DNA from: Psettodes erumei
Taxonomy: Eukaryota; Chordata; Actinopteri; Pleuronectiformes; Psettodidae
Length of the DNA: 64,000 nt
Reading direction: 5' to 3'
Assembly: GCA_016785225.1 (NCBI GenBank)
Contig: JAFBJZ010000640.1
Coordinates: 512,501 to 576,500 of the forward strand
The position numbers were made by a program, and so were the translations under genes. Numbering within the stretch: the stretch's first letter is position 1; every line of letters begins with the position of its first letter. This document shows, one piece after another, positions 36,377 through 49,200 of the stretch. The notes under the pieces were generated by a model that saw only the letters and a program-made list of their open reading frames with translations, searched no databases and was not told where the DNA came from.

Positions 36377-39300
36377 GAAGTTGGAAACAATGAGAAAAAG
36401 TTAACGCAGTAACTCAGCGCGATAGAGATGTGACGTTGTCTTCCTGTTCCTCACCAGGTACAGCCCCTCTGTAGAGAGCCACGCCTCCAAACTCCGTTTA
36501 AAATCTTGCTAATTTACCGTGGCATCGACTATAGGTCGGGCCGTGCGTCACCTACAGCGTGATATAAAACCGTTACTGAATCCCTATTACGCAGCGATGA
36601 CTTCGGCCTATATCTGAAACTCTCCATCATTAAATATGAAAACATATGTAATTGCAAAAGAGGAGAATCCCTGACCGAGCGCACAACTGCAAAGCTGCCG
36701 TCTAAAAAAAAACAAAACAAACCAAAACAATAATCCTGCTGAGAGAGGCTTAACACTGAGCGACTGCTGTTTACAAAGCTGTTTGGTTATTCAGGAGCAG
36801 AGTCTTGTTTGAAACGTGGAAGGATTCACTCATGTTTGTGTTTCACGGGATGGTTTCATAGTTTGTGTCTGCGAGGCCCGTCTCTCCCCGGCGCCCGGCA
36901 GTGGCTGCGCGGTCCCTGAACGTCTCTGCTGCGTTGGTGAGCCACAGCCTGCCGTCACCGTGCATGCATGCGAGTGAAACGGCCGGGGCCCTTAAAGCTG
37001 GACCGGGTCACACGTTTTATGGACTTGTAAATTTGTTTTATCAGCCTGAATTACGAAGCGTGGCTTCGGCCCAGATGTGCGTCGTCGCCTGGTTAAACTG
37101 GGCGTGCGAGCACAGTCGCCCCCTTGTCATCCCCAATGAATCTCCAGTGTTTGCCATTGTCACTCTCTATTTACAGCGTTTGACCACATCTTAAAGGGGC
37201 AGTTAGTAATATTTTATCGCCCCATAAAGAATAAAAAGACCCAGATTAAATCAGCGGGCGGTCCGGTTTTATCGATCAATCCCTCAGACTGTGAAATGAC
37301 TCTAACAATCCAGTCTGTCTGAGATGGAGAAGTGTTCGAACATCACGATCCATGAGTCTGAATATGCATCTGTCATGTATGTGCACAGACTGTTCCCCCG
37401 GTGATGTGGCTGAACTTCATGATCGCTGCAAACCTTCAATCCAAATCCTCTGGGATTAAGCGTATATTGACCAAAAAAAAAAAAGCTTTTACAATCCCTT
37501 ACATTGTGAAATTGCCTGGTGCAGCTTTAACGTGGATTTCATTTGTCGCCGGTTATCATCTCCCCCTGTCACACACTCACCCGAAGCCTGTGAGCACGAG
37601 CTGCATGTTATCTGGGTGAACAGGTTCTCCCGCTTCAGAGCTTGAGAAGTTCTGCTGCTTGGGTTTGTTTGCTGAGCAGATTCATTCAGCGCCGCTTCCA
37701 TTTAGGACGTGAACATCTTGTGCAGCATGGGCCTCTGACCTCTGACCTTGAGTGAAAATCCCTCCCGCTGCTTCCAGCTCGTGCAGTTCTGAACACGGCC
37801 CCGTACGACGCCCTAACGCGCCGCCGTCCGCTTCGCAGGTTCATCGTGTTTGTGACGTACCAGATGTACTACGACTACCCGCCTCCGACGTACCTGGAGT
37901 ATCCGATCCTCATTGCTCAAGGTGAGACATGGGACGTGTAGAGGAGTCAGGGATGACGTGTAGATGTTTGTGTTGGTTGTAACCTGCTGTGTGTCTCCAG
38001 ACGTCATCCTCCTCATCCTGATCCTTCACTACGACGGCCGCCTGCGGCAGATCCTCGTCTACGCCCTGGTGTATCCTTCAGCGTCGACGAAAAGCCATCG
38101 ACCCGTCCAAGCCTCCGCGTGTTGTCCCGCGTTGTCGCCTTGACGTGACGTGTTCAGGTTTGTCGCCGGCTGGAGGCTCCTCACTGTGGAGAAGTGGATC
38201 GTAGATCTGGCCATGGTAAGGAACCGATGGATCCCACGTCAGAGAAGTAACGTACAGTAACGACGTGTCATCAGTCAGGAGTAATGAGGCGGAGGTTCAT
38301 TTAACCTGCTGCATCTCAGGAAGGCGCCTGCACCTCATAAAAAGTCGTCTGGCTGCTTAATGACACGAAGGTGTGAGGGAAAAACAAAGGTAACGACACG
38401 AGCGCCGACGTGTCAGAGCGGCGCAGACGGCCGCAAGCTACAAAAACCGTCCTCGAATGACGCCCGACCGAAGTCGTGAAACGTGGCGTCGCCTGAACGC
38501 CCCCGACCTCCGCTCTCTCCTCAGAGCCTGTGCACCTTCATCAGCGCCGCCAGTAAGCTGACCCAGCTGCAGAGCCTGTGGCGGTCCCGGGACGCCGGGC
38601 AGGTCAGCGCCCTCACCTGGGGCATGGCCGCCTACACGTGCATGGGTGAGCGTCCTCACCCCTTTTTCACCACAAACGCCTCAGTGTCCAGTATTCGCTC
38701 TCATTATTCAAGATACGATATTAGATTTGGGTCTGTCGGCTCCTGAGGGAAGCGTCGCCTCGACAGAGACGCTAAAACCGAAACAAAGAGCTGAAAGGTG
38801 CTAAAAACAAGCAAACCCCGGGCGGGAGGAGCCGAGCAGATCCACGTGGATCAGAGCCGCTCCGCACGAGACTTCAAGTTTGTAAAGTTCACCGTCATGC
38901 TTCTCCCTCAGGTGCCGTTATTACCGGAGCGTTTCCGTTTCATGAATATGCATGTTACTATTTACCCGGCTCTTAATTTGATAAATTAGCTCTTCGACAC
39001 TTCATTAATTAAATATTAGACGCTGCGCGGGATAACGAGGATTTCATTAACGCGGCTTCCCGTCTGCGTTCCAGCGCGGATCTACACCACGGCCGTGACG
39101 ACTGGAGACGCTCAGGGTGAGTCCGAGCGACATCTGCACATATGAATTTATAATGAACATTTGTGGATTTGCTCTCTTAATTAACTTTCATCAGAATTTT
39201 GTTGTTGTTGTTGTTTTTGGTTCCCACTCGGCGTGTATCTGCCATCAGAACCGATGCCTCTGCTCTCCTGAGGAAGATTTTATTTTGGAAAATTGGCTTT

Positions 39301-39820
39301 TAAAACCATATTTGTGTGATGGGGCTGGTGTTTGTAGCCTTTATATTTTTTTTTAGGGGAGAAAACGCTGTAAACCTGCGCCGAGAAATATGGAACAGGA
39401 CCCGCAGGAGAGTTTCCAGTTTGATAAAAAGGCAGAAGTATTTGTATTTGTACAGGACGTAAGAATCTGTCTGCAGGTGAAAGTGAAGCCGGCTGCTGAA
39501 AGGAAGGAAGAGACGAGGCATTTAGGGAATGTGGGTTATTTAAAGTCCAAATGACACAGAACAGAACCAGCTGAGCGGGTCCAAACAGCGGCTTTCTCGC
39601 CACAATTTGTTTGTTTTCTCAATCCGAAGAAGCTGCATTTTGATTTTTAATGAGAATTAAACCATTAACATCTTGAAATGAAACCAGCTTAAAAGAATTC
39701 TGTCCCCCTCGGTCCCAAGTTCTGGTGCGGTTCGTGTCCATGACCCTGCTGAACCTGTGGGTGCTGCTCACCGTGCTCCACTACCAGAAACAGGCCGGCG
39801 GCGCCAAGAAGCAAGACTGA
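36142..39820 (+). CDS. SLC66A3: Solute carrier family 66 member 3 (PQ-loop protein PQLC3), 7 exons
   Basis: Exons are 36142-36287, 37839-37921, 38001-38070, 38158-38215, 38525-38645, 39075-39116 and 39720-39820 (621 nt, 206 residues; human about 202). It is a seven-helix PQ-loop membrane protein of the MtN3/SWEET-related fold. The substrate is not established as far as I know. MEPDTLLHVANFSTLF and VLKFPQIFALMRAKSSTG carry the first PQ motif (residues 24-25). YPPPTYLEYPILIAQDVI and SLCTFISAASKLTQLQSLW match human closely. In the second repeat the PQ dipeptide is replaced (KLTQLQSLW). Exon 3 needs the donor GT|GTATCC to keep phase with exon 4. The protein ends in a basic tail, GGAKKQD. The gene lies between CIMIP5 and the convergent ROCK2, as in human. 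Confidence 0.94.
36292..36375. repeat. (GT)42 microsatellite at an exon-intron junction
   Basis: An 84-bp uninterrupted GT run starts four bases after the GT of the SLC66A3 intron 1 donor (36288-36289). Confidence 0.98.
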
Positions 39821-40054
39821 GCGGGACGTCGGCACACCGACCGCGTTGGTTCGGACAGAACCGACAAACAGAACCGACGGGCTCGGGTCCGAATCTTTCC
39901 TTTTTTTTACCTCAGTGTTAAACCAACATTCCAGTTACTAGACTTTTCATACTGTGTTTTATATCTTGAGATGAGCTCAGGACAAGAACAACTGTATTTT
40001 GAATAACTTTTTATAAATGTGAAGTTCTTTTGTGAACTCCTGCTTTTAAAAAAA

Positions 40055-40077
40055 AATAAAATAATAATAATAATAAA
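40055..40077 (+). terminator. SLC66A3 poly(A) signals
   Basis: AATAAA hexamers at 40055-40060 and 40072-40077 within an AAT-rich stretch, about 240 bp beyond the SLC66A3 stop codon. Confidence 0.5.
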
Positions 40078-40168
40078 AATAAACCCAACGTTTCCAGTGT
40101 CGTACGTTAAAATCCTCCGCGACGAAGACAGAGAAATGATCCGGAAAACCAAAAAGCACATCCATGTC

Positions 40169-40174
40169 TTTATT
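40169..40174 (-). terminator. Candidate ROCK2 poly(A) signal
   Basis: AATAAA on minus in the context AACAATAAAGACATGG, about 2 kb past the ROCK2 stop and only about 100 bp from the convergent SLC66A3 signals. Confidence 0.45.
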
Positions 40175-40405
40175 GTTGAAGTGGTTATTAATATTATTAT
40201 TATTCTTATTATAGAGCCGTTTGGTAGCAAACATGCAAATCTGGATGTAGAGCCCTTAAATACAAAGTGGACAAGGCTGTATAAATAATATAATGTGCAC
40301 TGTATGGCATGTAAAATATATATACTGTGTATATTTATATGTATAAAACATGCTTCTTGGTTAAAGGAGAGCACCCGCACACCTGCACACGCACAGACAC
40401 ACACA

Positions 40406-40441
<36 letters not shown>

Positions 40442-40683
40442 GGTTTTACTCTACACCTGCTATATGAGCCACATACACACAACAATGTGCCCAAACTCCG
40501 AGTTTGGTTATTTTTTAATACAAAAATATCAGGACAAACACTTAAAAAAAAAAAAAAAAATTAAACTTTCAATGGAATAGTGCTGCTCAGTACTTTGACT
40601 CACGGGATATGACGCCTTCATCGTCTCTGCTTCTCATTGGTTAATTCCCCTCGCGGTCAGGAATGACACAAAAACTTCAATAG

Positions 40684-40722
<39 letters not shown>

Positions 40723-41788
40723 AGGGCAAAATACATGCAAGTTCACGCAGAGGAGGTGGTGATTAAAAAGAATGGAGGGGGGGAGGGGCTTCAGTCAAGT
40801 ACATACGGATAGTAGAGTCATACAATGCCTGTGTGTCGTCTCTGGTGAACCCAGATCTACATTCAAACCAGGAAGGAGCCCTCGGTAAACATGGACCCAC
40901 GGAAAGGTCGCGACCGGCGCCGCGCCGCCGCCCGCCCGTAACCGGCGATTCAGACCCGAATGAGAGGCACTGGAGGAGTCGTCCGCTCTGTCCCCGCGGG
41001 GTGGAGTCGGGGGGTGGGGGGTGGGGGCGCTCGCTTTCAGTACCCTCGGTGGAGTTTGTGCGAGTTTGTCCCCCCCCTCCCCCGATCAACCCTTCATATC
41101 GCACAATCATGAAACACACGCACAAAAAAAAAAAAAAAAAAAAAAAAGTCTTTTCAAATTTGGCCACAAGAGTTTCCCAAAAGACGGGAGAGTTTTTTTT
41201 TTGTTTCCTGTCGGGTCCTTCGGGCGGACAGCGTGTCCCGGTGAGAAGTGTTGAGGTAAAGTGTGTCCCCGTTGTTTCCAGCCCCGCTCGGGCTCGTCTC
41301 TCGTATCGCCCCCACCCACACCCCCACCCGCTCGCTGTAGTCCAGGGGCCCAGCTAACGCGCCGACAAACCTCGGAGGAAAATTGGGGGTGGGTGGGGCC
41401 GAAGCAGGGACGGGGTGGGGTTAGTTGGGTGGGTGGGTGGGGGCGGTGGAGGAGTGACGTGGAGGAGTTCAGTGTGCCGATCTGCAAACAGAGCTTCGTG
41501 TTCAGTCTTTGAGACGCGTCCCGCCACCCACCTGGAAGAGGCGCCGCGCTCCACCCGGGCGAGGTTAACTGGAAGAGGGGAGACGAGAGGCTGGGGGTTA
41601 GTCTCAGCCAATCACAACAAGCCGCGCATCGTCGTGACGCTTTTCAAAAAAACAAAACAAAACAACACCCTTTAGTGACGTGACCCCACGTGTTGGGGCA
41701 AAAAAAACAAAAAAAAACAACCTCGGACCCGCCGCCACCACACGCCGTGCACGTTGTAAACAAACATACACACGAGTCTGACGCTTCA

Positions 41789-41846
41789 TCATTTGTACCA
41801 GGGTCCGGTGTTGGAGTCCTCTCGCCTCATTCTGAAGCCGTTGGAC
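41789..41846 (-). CDS. ROCK2: Candidate alternative last coding exon of ROCK2
   Basis: On minus an acceptor CCTCAGCCCTCGCAG ends at 41847. If exon 31 is spliced at AGCAG|GTAGAG (donor 42137-42132) instead of reading the TAG inside that donor, the frame continues 58 nt, encoding RSNGFRMRREDSNTGPWYK, to a TGA at 41789-41791. Signal strength and phase fit, but no homologue is known to me. The read-through version ending SKSR is closer to the human C-terminus. Confidence 0.35.
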
Positions 41847-42133
41847 CTGCGAGGGCTGAGGTCAGAGAAGGTCACGCCGGGTGAGGCGGGTTCGAGGGCG
41901 CGAGCGGACAAACGGCAGGAACGTTGAAGTTTTTTTTTAAAAAAAATGTTTTTTTATGGGTCATGCGTTAAAATTTTGCCGAGATCGGAGGGAGATCGGG
42001 TTCTGACGGCCCGGTGGCTCGGAAGGCTGAACGCTAAAGCACGAGCTAGCTAAGAAACCGCTCCGTCAGATACGCAAACGACCAAACAACCACCGATTCT
42101 TCGCCGAGCTGCCGCCCGCCCCCCCGCCCCCCT

Positions 42134-43206
42134 CTACCTGCTCTTGCTGGTGGGGAGCTGTCGGCTGGGCCTCCTCATGGACTGGCTGGGCTGGACCTTC
42201 ATGGAGGCGCGCGGCGAGGAGCGCGCGAAGTGCTCGGGCGGCGGCGGCTTCTTGGGGATCTTCTTGACCAGCCGGCTCACCCACTTCTGCTGCTCCTCCT
42301 GGGACACGGCCAGCAGCAGCAGGTTCTTGGCCGTGGACACGTCGTAGTTCACTGGCGGCGAGAGAGGAGGAAGTGAGCCGGCGCTCGCACGTTGACGGAG
42401 ATAAACGCGCCTCCCTCGCCACGCCGCGCCGACCCACCTTTGCAGGGAGCGATGATCTCCTCCTTCTTGTCCATGTGGTCCTTGTGGCACTTGATGTGGC
42501 AGCGGCGGCACTCGAGGGCGGGCGGCGGCTTGAACATGTTCCACAGCGGCTTGGTGCACGCCTCGCAGTTGGTGGGGAAGTGGTAGAGCGTGGGGATGAA
42601 CTCGTGGCCCTTGTGGCAGATGTAGCTGGACTTCTCGCCGATGGCCAGCGGTTCCACGGGAAACTCCGGCTCCTTCTTGCTCTCGCCTTCGTTGGCGTAA
42701 AGAATCTGGACGGGGCAAGCGTTCACGTTACAGAAAACGTCGCTAACGTTCTTCGGGAAGATAATAATAAAACGGCGGCGAGGAGGAGACGGACCTGGAA
42801 TATCCTGGGGATCTCTTTGGCGTCGGCGCGGTACACGTCGGTTTGAGTGACAGGCCTCACGTGGAAGAGTTTGCTGCGGGGGGGGGGGGAACATCCTCGT
42901 CAGGTGGAAAACGTCACGACCGCATCGCCGCCGCCACGGCCGTGATACTCACTCTATATCCAGCACCATGCAGGGAATGGACTGCTCTCGGTCCTGCTCG
43001 CTGTTGTAGAACAGGATCTTCTTGCTGCTCACCACGACGTACTGCGGCGACAGAGAGAACGCGTGTCGTGAGAAAAAAAAAAAAAAAGATGGAGGACGAG
43101 CGGCAAAAGAAAAAGCCGCCGCGTTTCCCCCGTACCTTTTTCTCCCACCCGAACTTCTTGGTGTTGTTTCTCACGGGGAGAGAGAGCCAGCCCTCCAGCC
43201 TGGTTT
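42134..43206 (-). CDS. ROCK2: ROCK2 exons 27-31: split PH domain and C1 domain
   Basis: Exons are 43136-43206, 42953-43041, 42795-42873, 42438-42705 and 42134-42351 (residues 1137-1377). The PH half starts RLEGWLSLPVRNNTKKFGW and runs through SKKILFYNSEQD and VTQTDVYRADAKEIPRIFQ. Exon 30 holds the C1-type zinc module with HKGHEFIP, NCEACTKP, CRRCHIKCH and a final C at 1304. Exon 31 resumes PH (VNYDVSTAKNLLLLAVS, EEQQKWVSRLVKKIPKKP) and the C-terminal tail. This region binds membranes and restrains the kinase. Confidence 0.95.
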
Positions 43207-46200
43207 CTGAGCGGGAGCACATCAGGAAAGATTTCAGCCAAAGGCAAGAAAAAAACGCCAGCGGAGCAAACTGATTCACATCCTGCAGCACCGTTCGTTA
43301 TGAACCGACAGCAGCTCCAAACCTCTTACTTTCTGCCAGAGTTTCGCCGCCTCACCTGCGTACGCGTCGTCGGCGTCGAACTCGGGCCCGCTGCTGACGC
43401 TGGCCGAGTCCATGGACTGAACGCTGAGCGACTGCAGGAGGTTCCTCAGCTGCTCGATGTCGCTGTCCTTGCTGTCCAGGGCCATCTGCAGCTCGATGCG
43501 CATCTGGCTCTCGTCCGCCAGTTGCTGCAAGTTTTAAAAAAAAAAACAAAACAAAAAACTTTAATCCCGTTTAATTCTAAATCCCGTTATTGGCGCTGAC
43601 ACGCGGCGTCGCTACCGACCGCCTGCATCTCGTTGATCTCTCGCTGGTATTTGATGATGGTGCTGTTGAGCTTCTCCTTCTCCGACCGCAGCTCCAGCTG
43701 AAGCTTCCTGTTCTCCTTCTCCTTCCGCCGCATGTCCGTGTCGTTGCCGCGGCGACTGCCTCCGCCGCGCACCTCCTTCCTGTTCATGATCTCCGCCAGC
43801 TTGTTGACGGCCTGCGGGACGGACACGAGCGCGTTCAGACGCCGTCGCGGCGACGCGGGTTTGGAAGAGGAAGCGACCGGCCGGTTTTCGCTGACCTGAG
43901 TTTTCAGCGTCCGCTCCGACTGCAGCTGCTTCTCGAACGCCTGCTTCATCTGGCAGATCTGCTGCTCCCAGTCCTTGGAACTCTCCGACTCTGGAAAACA
44001 CCGGAGCGACATCAGAGAAGGAGTGGGAAACCGGCGAGAAGCATCGACACCTTCAGAAGCTGAAAACGTTTAAAAAAACAAAACCTTCTATCGCCTCCTT
44101 CAGATTGTTGTTCAGCTCCTCCTTCTCGTTGGCGAGGTTGGCGACGTCGCTGGTCAGCGTGCGATTGGCCTCCTCCAGCTGCGCGCAACGGGGAGATGAA
44201 AGTGAGCGACGCCGCCACCAACACGGCGTCTTTCTAAAGCCCGAGCGGAGACGAGCGCAACGCACCGAGCTGATGGTGATGTCCTTCTCGCCGAGCTCCT
44301 GGCGGTGCCGGGCCATCATCTCCTTCAGCTCCAGCTCCTTCATTATCTTCTCCTTCTCCAGGTCCGAGTACTGCTCCTCGGCGATGGAGCGCGCCAGCTG
44401 CTCCGAGTCGGCCTTCGTCAGGGTGATCTCCAGCTGAGCCGCCAGCGAGTCCCTGGAGGGGGAACCGACGATTATCAGTCGCCGGCTCAGAATATAAACT
44501 TGTTCGTTTCCTCGGCGGCGTTTCGGGTGGATTAGACTTTCACCTCTCCTCCTGCAGCTCCTGCACCGACTGCTGAACCTCCTTGTGGAGTTTGTTCCGC
44601 TCCTCGCACTCCTCCTTCAGCTCGCGGACCTGGGTCTTGTACAACGTCTGGAATGCACGACGTACCCGTCGATCAACAACAACCGTCGTGCAGCGAAATC
44701 GATGAGCTCCGGCTCTGATGAATCGTAAACGGACGAGGACGTTGGGGCGCCGGCACTCACCGAGAAATACTGTTCAGCTTCTAACTGGTCCTGTAGTTCC
44801 TTCATTTGCCCGTCTGTGTCCTGTCTCTCCCTGTAGACCAAAACAAAAACCAAATAAATGTTGCATTACTCATCGTCCTCGTTTTGGGCAAAATATGAAG
44901 AAATGGGGGGGTGGTGGAAACGAACTTGCGCAGCTCTTGGTTCTGCTTCTCCAAGCTGCGCTTGATGTCCAGCAGGTGATTGGTCTCCTGTTTCAGCTGC
45001 TTCTCCGAGGTCCGCAGGGCGTTGAGCTGCTGGTTCTGGGCCTTCAGGTCGTTCTGGGTCAGGGTCCGCTTCTGGGTCTCCTGCTCGATCTTCAGCGTCA
45101 GGTTCTTCACCTGCAAGAAAGGACGGCGGAGGAGCGAAAATGAGGAGCTGCTGTGATTTTTGAATTCGGTTTGCGCTTCCTGTTTGTCTCTACTTCCTGT
45201 CTTCTTCCTCTCCAACTCGGAGCTGACACGTTACATAAGCTGCAGGATTTTTTCTCCCCCCTCCTCCTCTCTCTCTCTTTCTTTTCTTTTCTGCAGGTGG
45301 CACTCGCCTCCTCTGTGAGTCGGTCCTTGTGTCGGCGCAGCTCGTCCAGCTTCTGCAGGGCCTGTTTGTAGTCGCAGTCCATCATGCTGCTGTGCTTCTC
45401 CAGCTCCAGGATCCTGTTCTCCAGACGCAGCTTGGCCGCGCGCTCCTCCGCCAGCTTCTGCTCCAGCTCTGCGTGGGCGGCCCAGACCAGATAAGGACGT
45501 GAAGAAACCGCCGCGATTGGCCGATTACTTATTATTTAAATTTTGCTAAATGAAGTATTTCCTCGAGCAGTTCACCGGCCGAGATCACAAATTAAAATGC
45601 GAACCAACGTGGCGGCTGAATAAAATGGAAATTGAACATTTTCACTCCCACTGATTGCATTTCTCTGTCTCAATTTTCATTTAAACGAACGGCAGTAATG
45701 TGTGTTACCTATCGCCGTGTGACCGATTTCATATTTCATAATTATTTGCAGGCAGCATTCCCTCACACACTGTGGCTTTTAATTTGAATTAAAACAGACG
45801 ATACCGACTATATTTTAAAATCGAATATTGTTTTGGAGTCGCGCGAGTCTTTCTCCTTCACGAGATAAAACACCTGACGCCGCCCGACCCCGGGACCAAC
45901 AGACCGCCGCCGTAAACAGGCGGGTACGGGAGCAAACGGCGGCCTCACCCTTCATGGACTCGGACTTGGCGCCCTCGATGGTGACTTTGATCTTGCTCTT
46001 GTCTGCCAGCAGCGCCCGGGTGGCCTTGTGGGAGGCCTCCTCCTGCTCCAGCTCCTGCTGCAGCACCTTCAGCTTGTAGGTCAAATCGATCTCTTTGTTG
46101 CTCTTCTCCTGCGTGCAGACAACAACAACAACAACAACAGAAACAACAGGTCAGAGCAGCAGCAGCAAACGAGACGAAACACCGCAGCAGAACTGAGAAA

Positions 46201-49200
46201 CTCAGGAGTGAAGAATCTGCAGCAAACTCGTTAAAGAGCTGAATGATTCGATGTGTGTCGTCCATGAACAATAAACAACAACAATACGATTTGAATATGT
46301 TGATATAGAGATTATTTAGACTTAGATTGGGCCTGTTACTTTAAACCCACAGGGGGGAAAAAAGCACAGAAATGGTAAAAATGAACGGCAATAAAAGGAA
46401 GAAGAAGGCGAGTGAGGTTTAGTCTCGGTCCAGTTTACCTTCTCCAGGTCGGTGAGTTTCTCCTGCAGCTGTCTCTTCTCGGTCTCGGCTTTGGACAGGG
46501 CCTGTCTCTGCTGACGAGCCTCCTCCTCCAGACCGGAGATCCGCCCTGCGAGATAAAGCCGAGGATCTCCTTATCGTGAGCGCTCCTCCAGTTTGTTTAC
46601 ACGCACACGCGACAACCCGATTCCTCAAGGTCGCCGGCTTTCGGACGATAACGCGATCCGAACGAAAGCTGATCGCCGCAGGCTTACGACGTTTTACCGT
46701 CGCCGCGCGGGCCGAGCGGGAAAACCTCGCTTCGCTTCGCACACCATCAGATAAGAGCTTTTATGTGACAGCTCAAACGGCCCGACTGCAGCTTTCATCT
46801 GATTACGGTGGAAGTATAAGCCACGATGTAAACACGATCCCCCCGGAGCCGTCGCACAAAACACGTCCCGGGGACCCAGCGTGCTACCGCGCCACGTTTG
46901 TGAGTGGACGAATCCTGGAATCTGGAAGCGTTTGATTTATTGGCCCCGGTTCTCTCACGCGTGCAGCAACTCCAGCGAACCTGCCTCGATAAAAACGACC
47001 CCGAGGTGGCTGACCTGCCGCTCGCTAACGGCCGCGGCGCATTCCCCTCGGCCATATTTAGGCGTCTCACCCACCCGTCAGGTCGCTGATGGTCTCCGAG
47101 CCCTGGCTGTGCTCCCTGCGCTCCGCCTCCAGGGCCGCCTGCAGGCTGATGCATTCCTTCTCCAGACTCAGCTTGCTGCGCTCCAGCAGGCAGCACTTGT
47201 CCTGCAGCTCGCGCACGCTGGCCTCCAGCTGCTGCTGCTGCTTGCTGTTGTCCGTCTGGGCCTTGCGGAGCCGCGTCGCCGCCTCTGACTCGGCCCGCAG
47301 CAGCGTGTTGGCTTCTTCCAGCTGACGGCGGAATTAAAAAAAAAAAAGATGTTTGGAAGATAGTCGGGAGTTCGATCTCTTTAAACATGCACGACCTCTA
47401 CGAGCCGTTTAACGGCGCCGACCTGTTTCTGCAGGTGAATGTTCTTCTCGTTGGAGATGTGCGAGTTCTGGTTCCTCCTCTTCATGTCGTCCAGCTGGTC
47501 TCGCAGGCTGTTGACTGCAGGACACAGAGGAACGCACGGCGACGCACATTATTAAAAGTGTTTTTGTGAAGTGTGAGAGACTCAAGTTTAAAACGTGCGT
47601 CCCCGTCCTGCGTGCAGGATCTGAGGATCGCTGCGTTTGCCTCTAAATCCTACGGACTGGTCCTTTAATCAGCGTCGCTGCAGAACATGAGCAGAGCGAA
47701 CGGGAGAGTTTCCCTCTGGTTGTTTACACCGGAGCTGCCAGGTGATGGCAGTGTTACCACATGATCCCCGTCAGTAAACCTGCATCAGAATTCACTCGCC
47801 ACAAAAAAACAACGCATCAATGTCTCTCACTCTGTCAGCGCAGGACGTCCCGTCTTTGTATAATCTGATAACAACAACAAGAAGATGATAATTGCCCAAC
47901 AAAGCAAACGCGAGGTCTCACATTACGAGCTAATCGCGTGTCACTTCCTGAAACCTTCCTGAGCGTCACCTTCGTTCTCCAGGCAGCGCTTCCTGTCGGC
48001 CTCGCTCTCGGCCTTGCGGTGACTCTCCATGCTCTTGTGCTGCAGCAGCGCCTTCTCTCGCTCCAGCTGCCTCAGACTCGACTCCAGGTTCTTTCTCCCG
48101 TTCACCTAAAAAAAAATATATATATATATAAAAATATATCGGCCGTTAAACGCTTTGTTCAACACGTCCTATAGGGGCTGGTTTCATGCTGCCGTGATTC
48201 CATAACGTGTTTCTGGAGAAAGGCCGTAAAACCGGACGATGGAGGTGGAGTTTAAACGACCCCGCTGGGCGACCCGCGCCGTCGCACAAGCAAATACCGA
48301 AAGGAGGGCGAGGCTGAAAAATAATCGAGCAACGGGCGTCCACTCGCCTACCTCTTCCTCCAGCTCTTTGGAGATTTTGTCCAGACGACTGGTGGCGGCT
48401 CTGCAGAGAGGAAGCGGGACATTTGTGAGACTTGAGGACAGTCAGGAGCTGTGATGCTGCTCTGGGTGAACGCAGCTGCTCCACCTGCACTTGTGCTCCA
48501 GCTCATCTTTGACCTGCTTCTCGTTGTTCAGCTGCACCTCCAGGTGCTGAAGCTTCTTCTGCAACGCTGCCGACTGCAACGGAAAAAGACGACAAAAATA
48601 TCGACAATTAATAAATCACGAACATCGAACCATTTCTTTGGTCTCTCGTTTTCGCTTTAGCTGCGAAAAGCTCTGCCGTGTCCGTAATAATAATAATAAT
48701 AAACTCTTCCTCCTCTTCCCTCTGAGCAGAAACATAAATGAAATCAAGTCCTTAAACTCCACACGTCGTATTAAAAACAAAGTCAGTGGCCGTGCATCAG
48801 CAGAAGATTAGCTTTTTAAAACGGCTCAGGTCTTTCAGAAATTCCACCAAAGTGCTAATAAATCAGGGGATCAGGAAAAGAAATCCTCTTGCGAGTCGTT
48901 CCCGTCATAATCCTCGCTGCCTCTCCGCACGCCGGCGTGAAGCGACGCCCGCCTTGTTCCCTAAGAAGCCGGAGCACGTACCTCTCCCTTCGAATTCTCG
49001 TGGGTCGCTGAGGAATTGTTGGAAGCGTTGAGCAACCTGGAGAAGGTGAAATGAAAAGTCAGGATCACGGCTCGGTGACGGATCTGCAACCAGTCCGTCC
49101 TCCGACGCACGCGCTCGGACTTACTGGTCTTCCTTGAAATACGTGAAGCCGACGAAGGGGAGCTGATTTCCGACGAAGGCCTTCGGCGTGGGGAAGGTCT

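Larger units (their letters stand above)
40150..42133 (-). other. ROCK2: Probable ROCK2 3' UTR
   Basis: It extends from the ROCK2 stop to a minus-strand AATAAA at 40169-40174. Within it lie (AC)n at 40409-40436, (TG)n at 40685-40720, a long A run at 41125-41147, and a plus-strand G-rich block at 41387-41450 that is C-rich in the mRNA. No other gene is recognised. The end is inferred from the hexamer. Confidence 0.45.

Noticed and set aside
42373..42846. 157-codon plus-strand frame
   Set aside because: It is antisense to ROCK2 exons 29-30, which encode the C1 domain on minus. The plus translation has no recognisable family.
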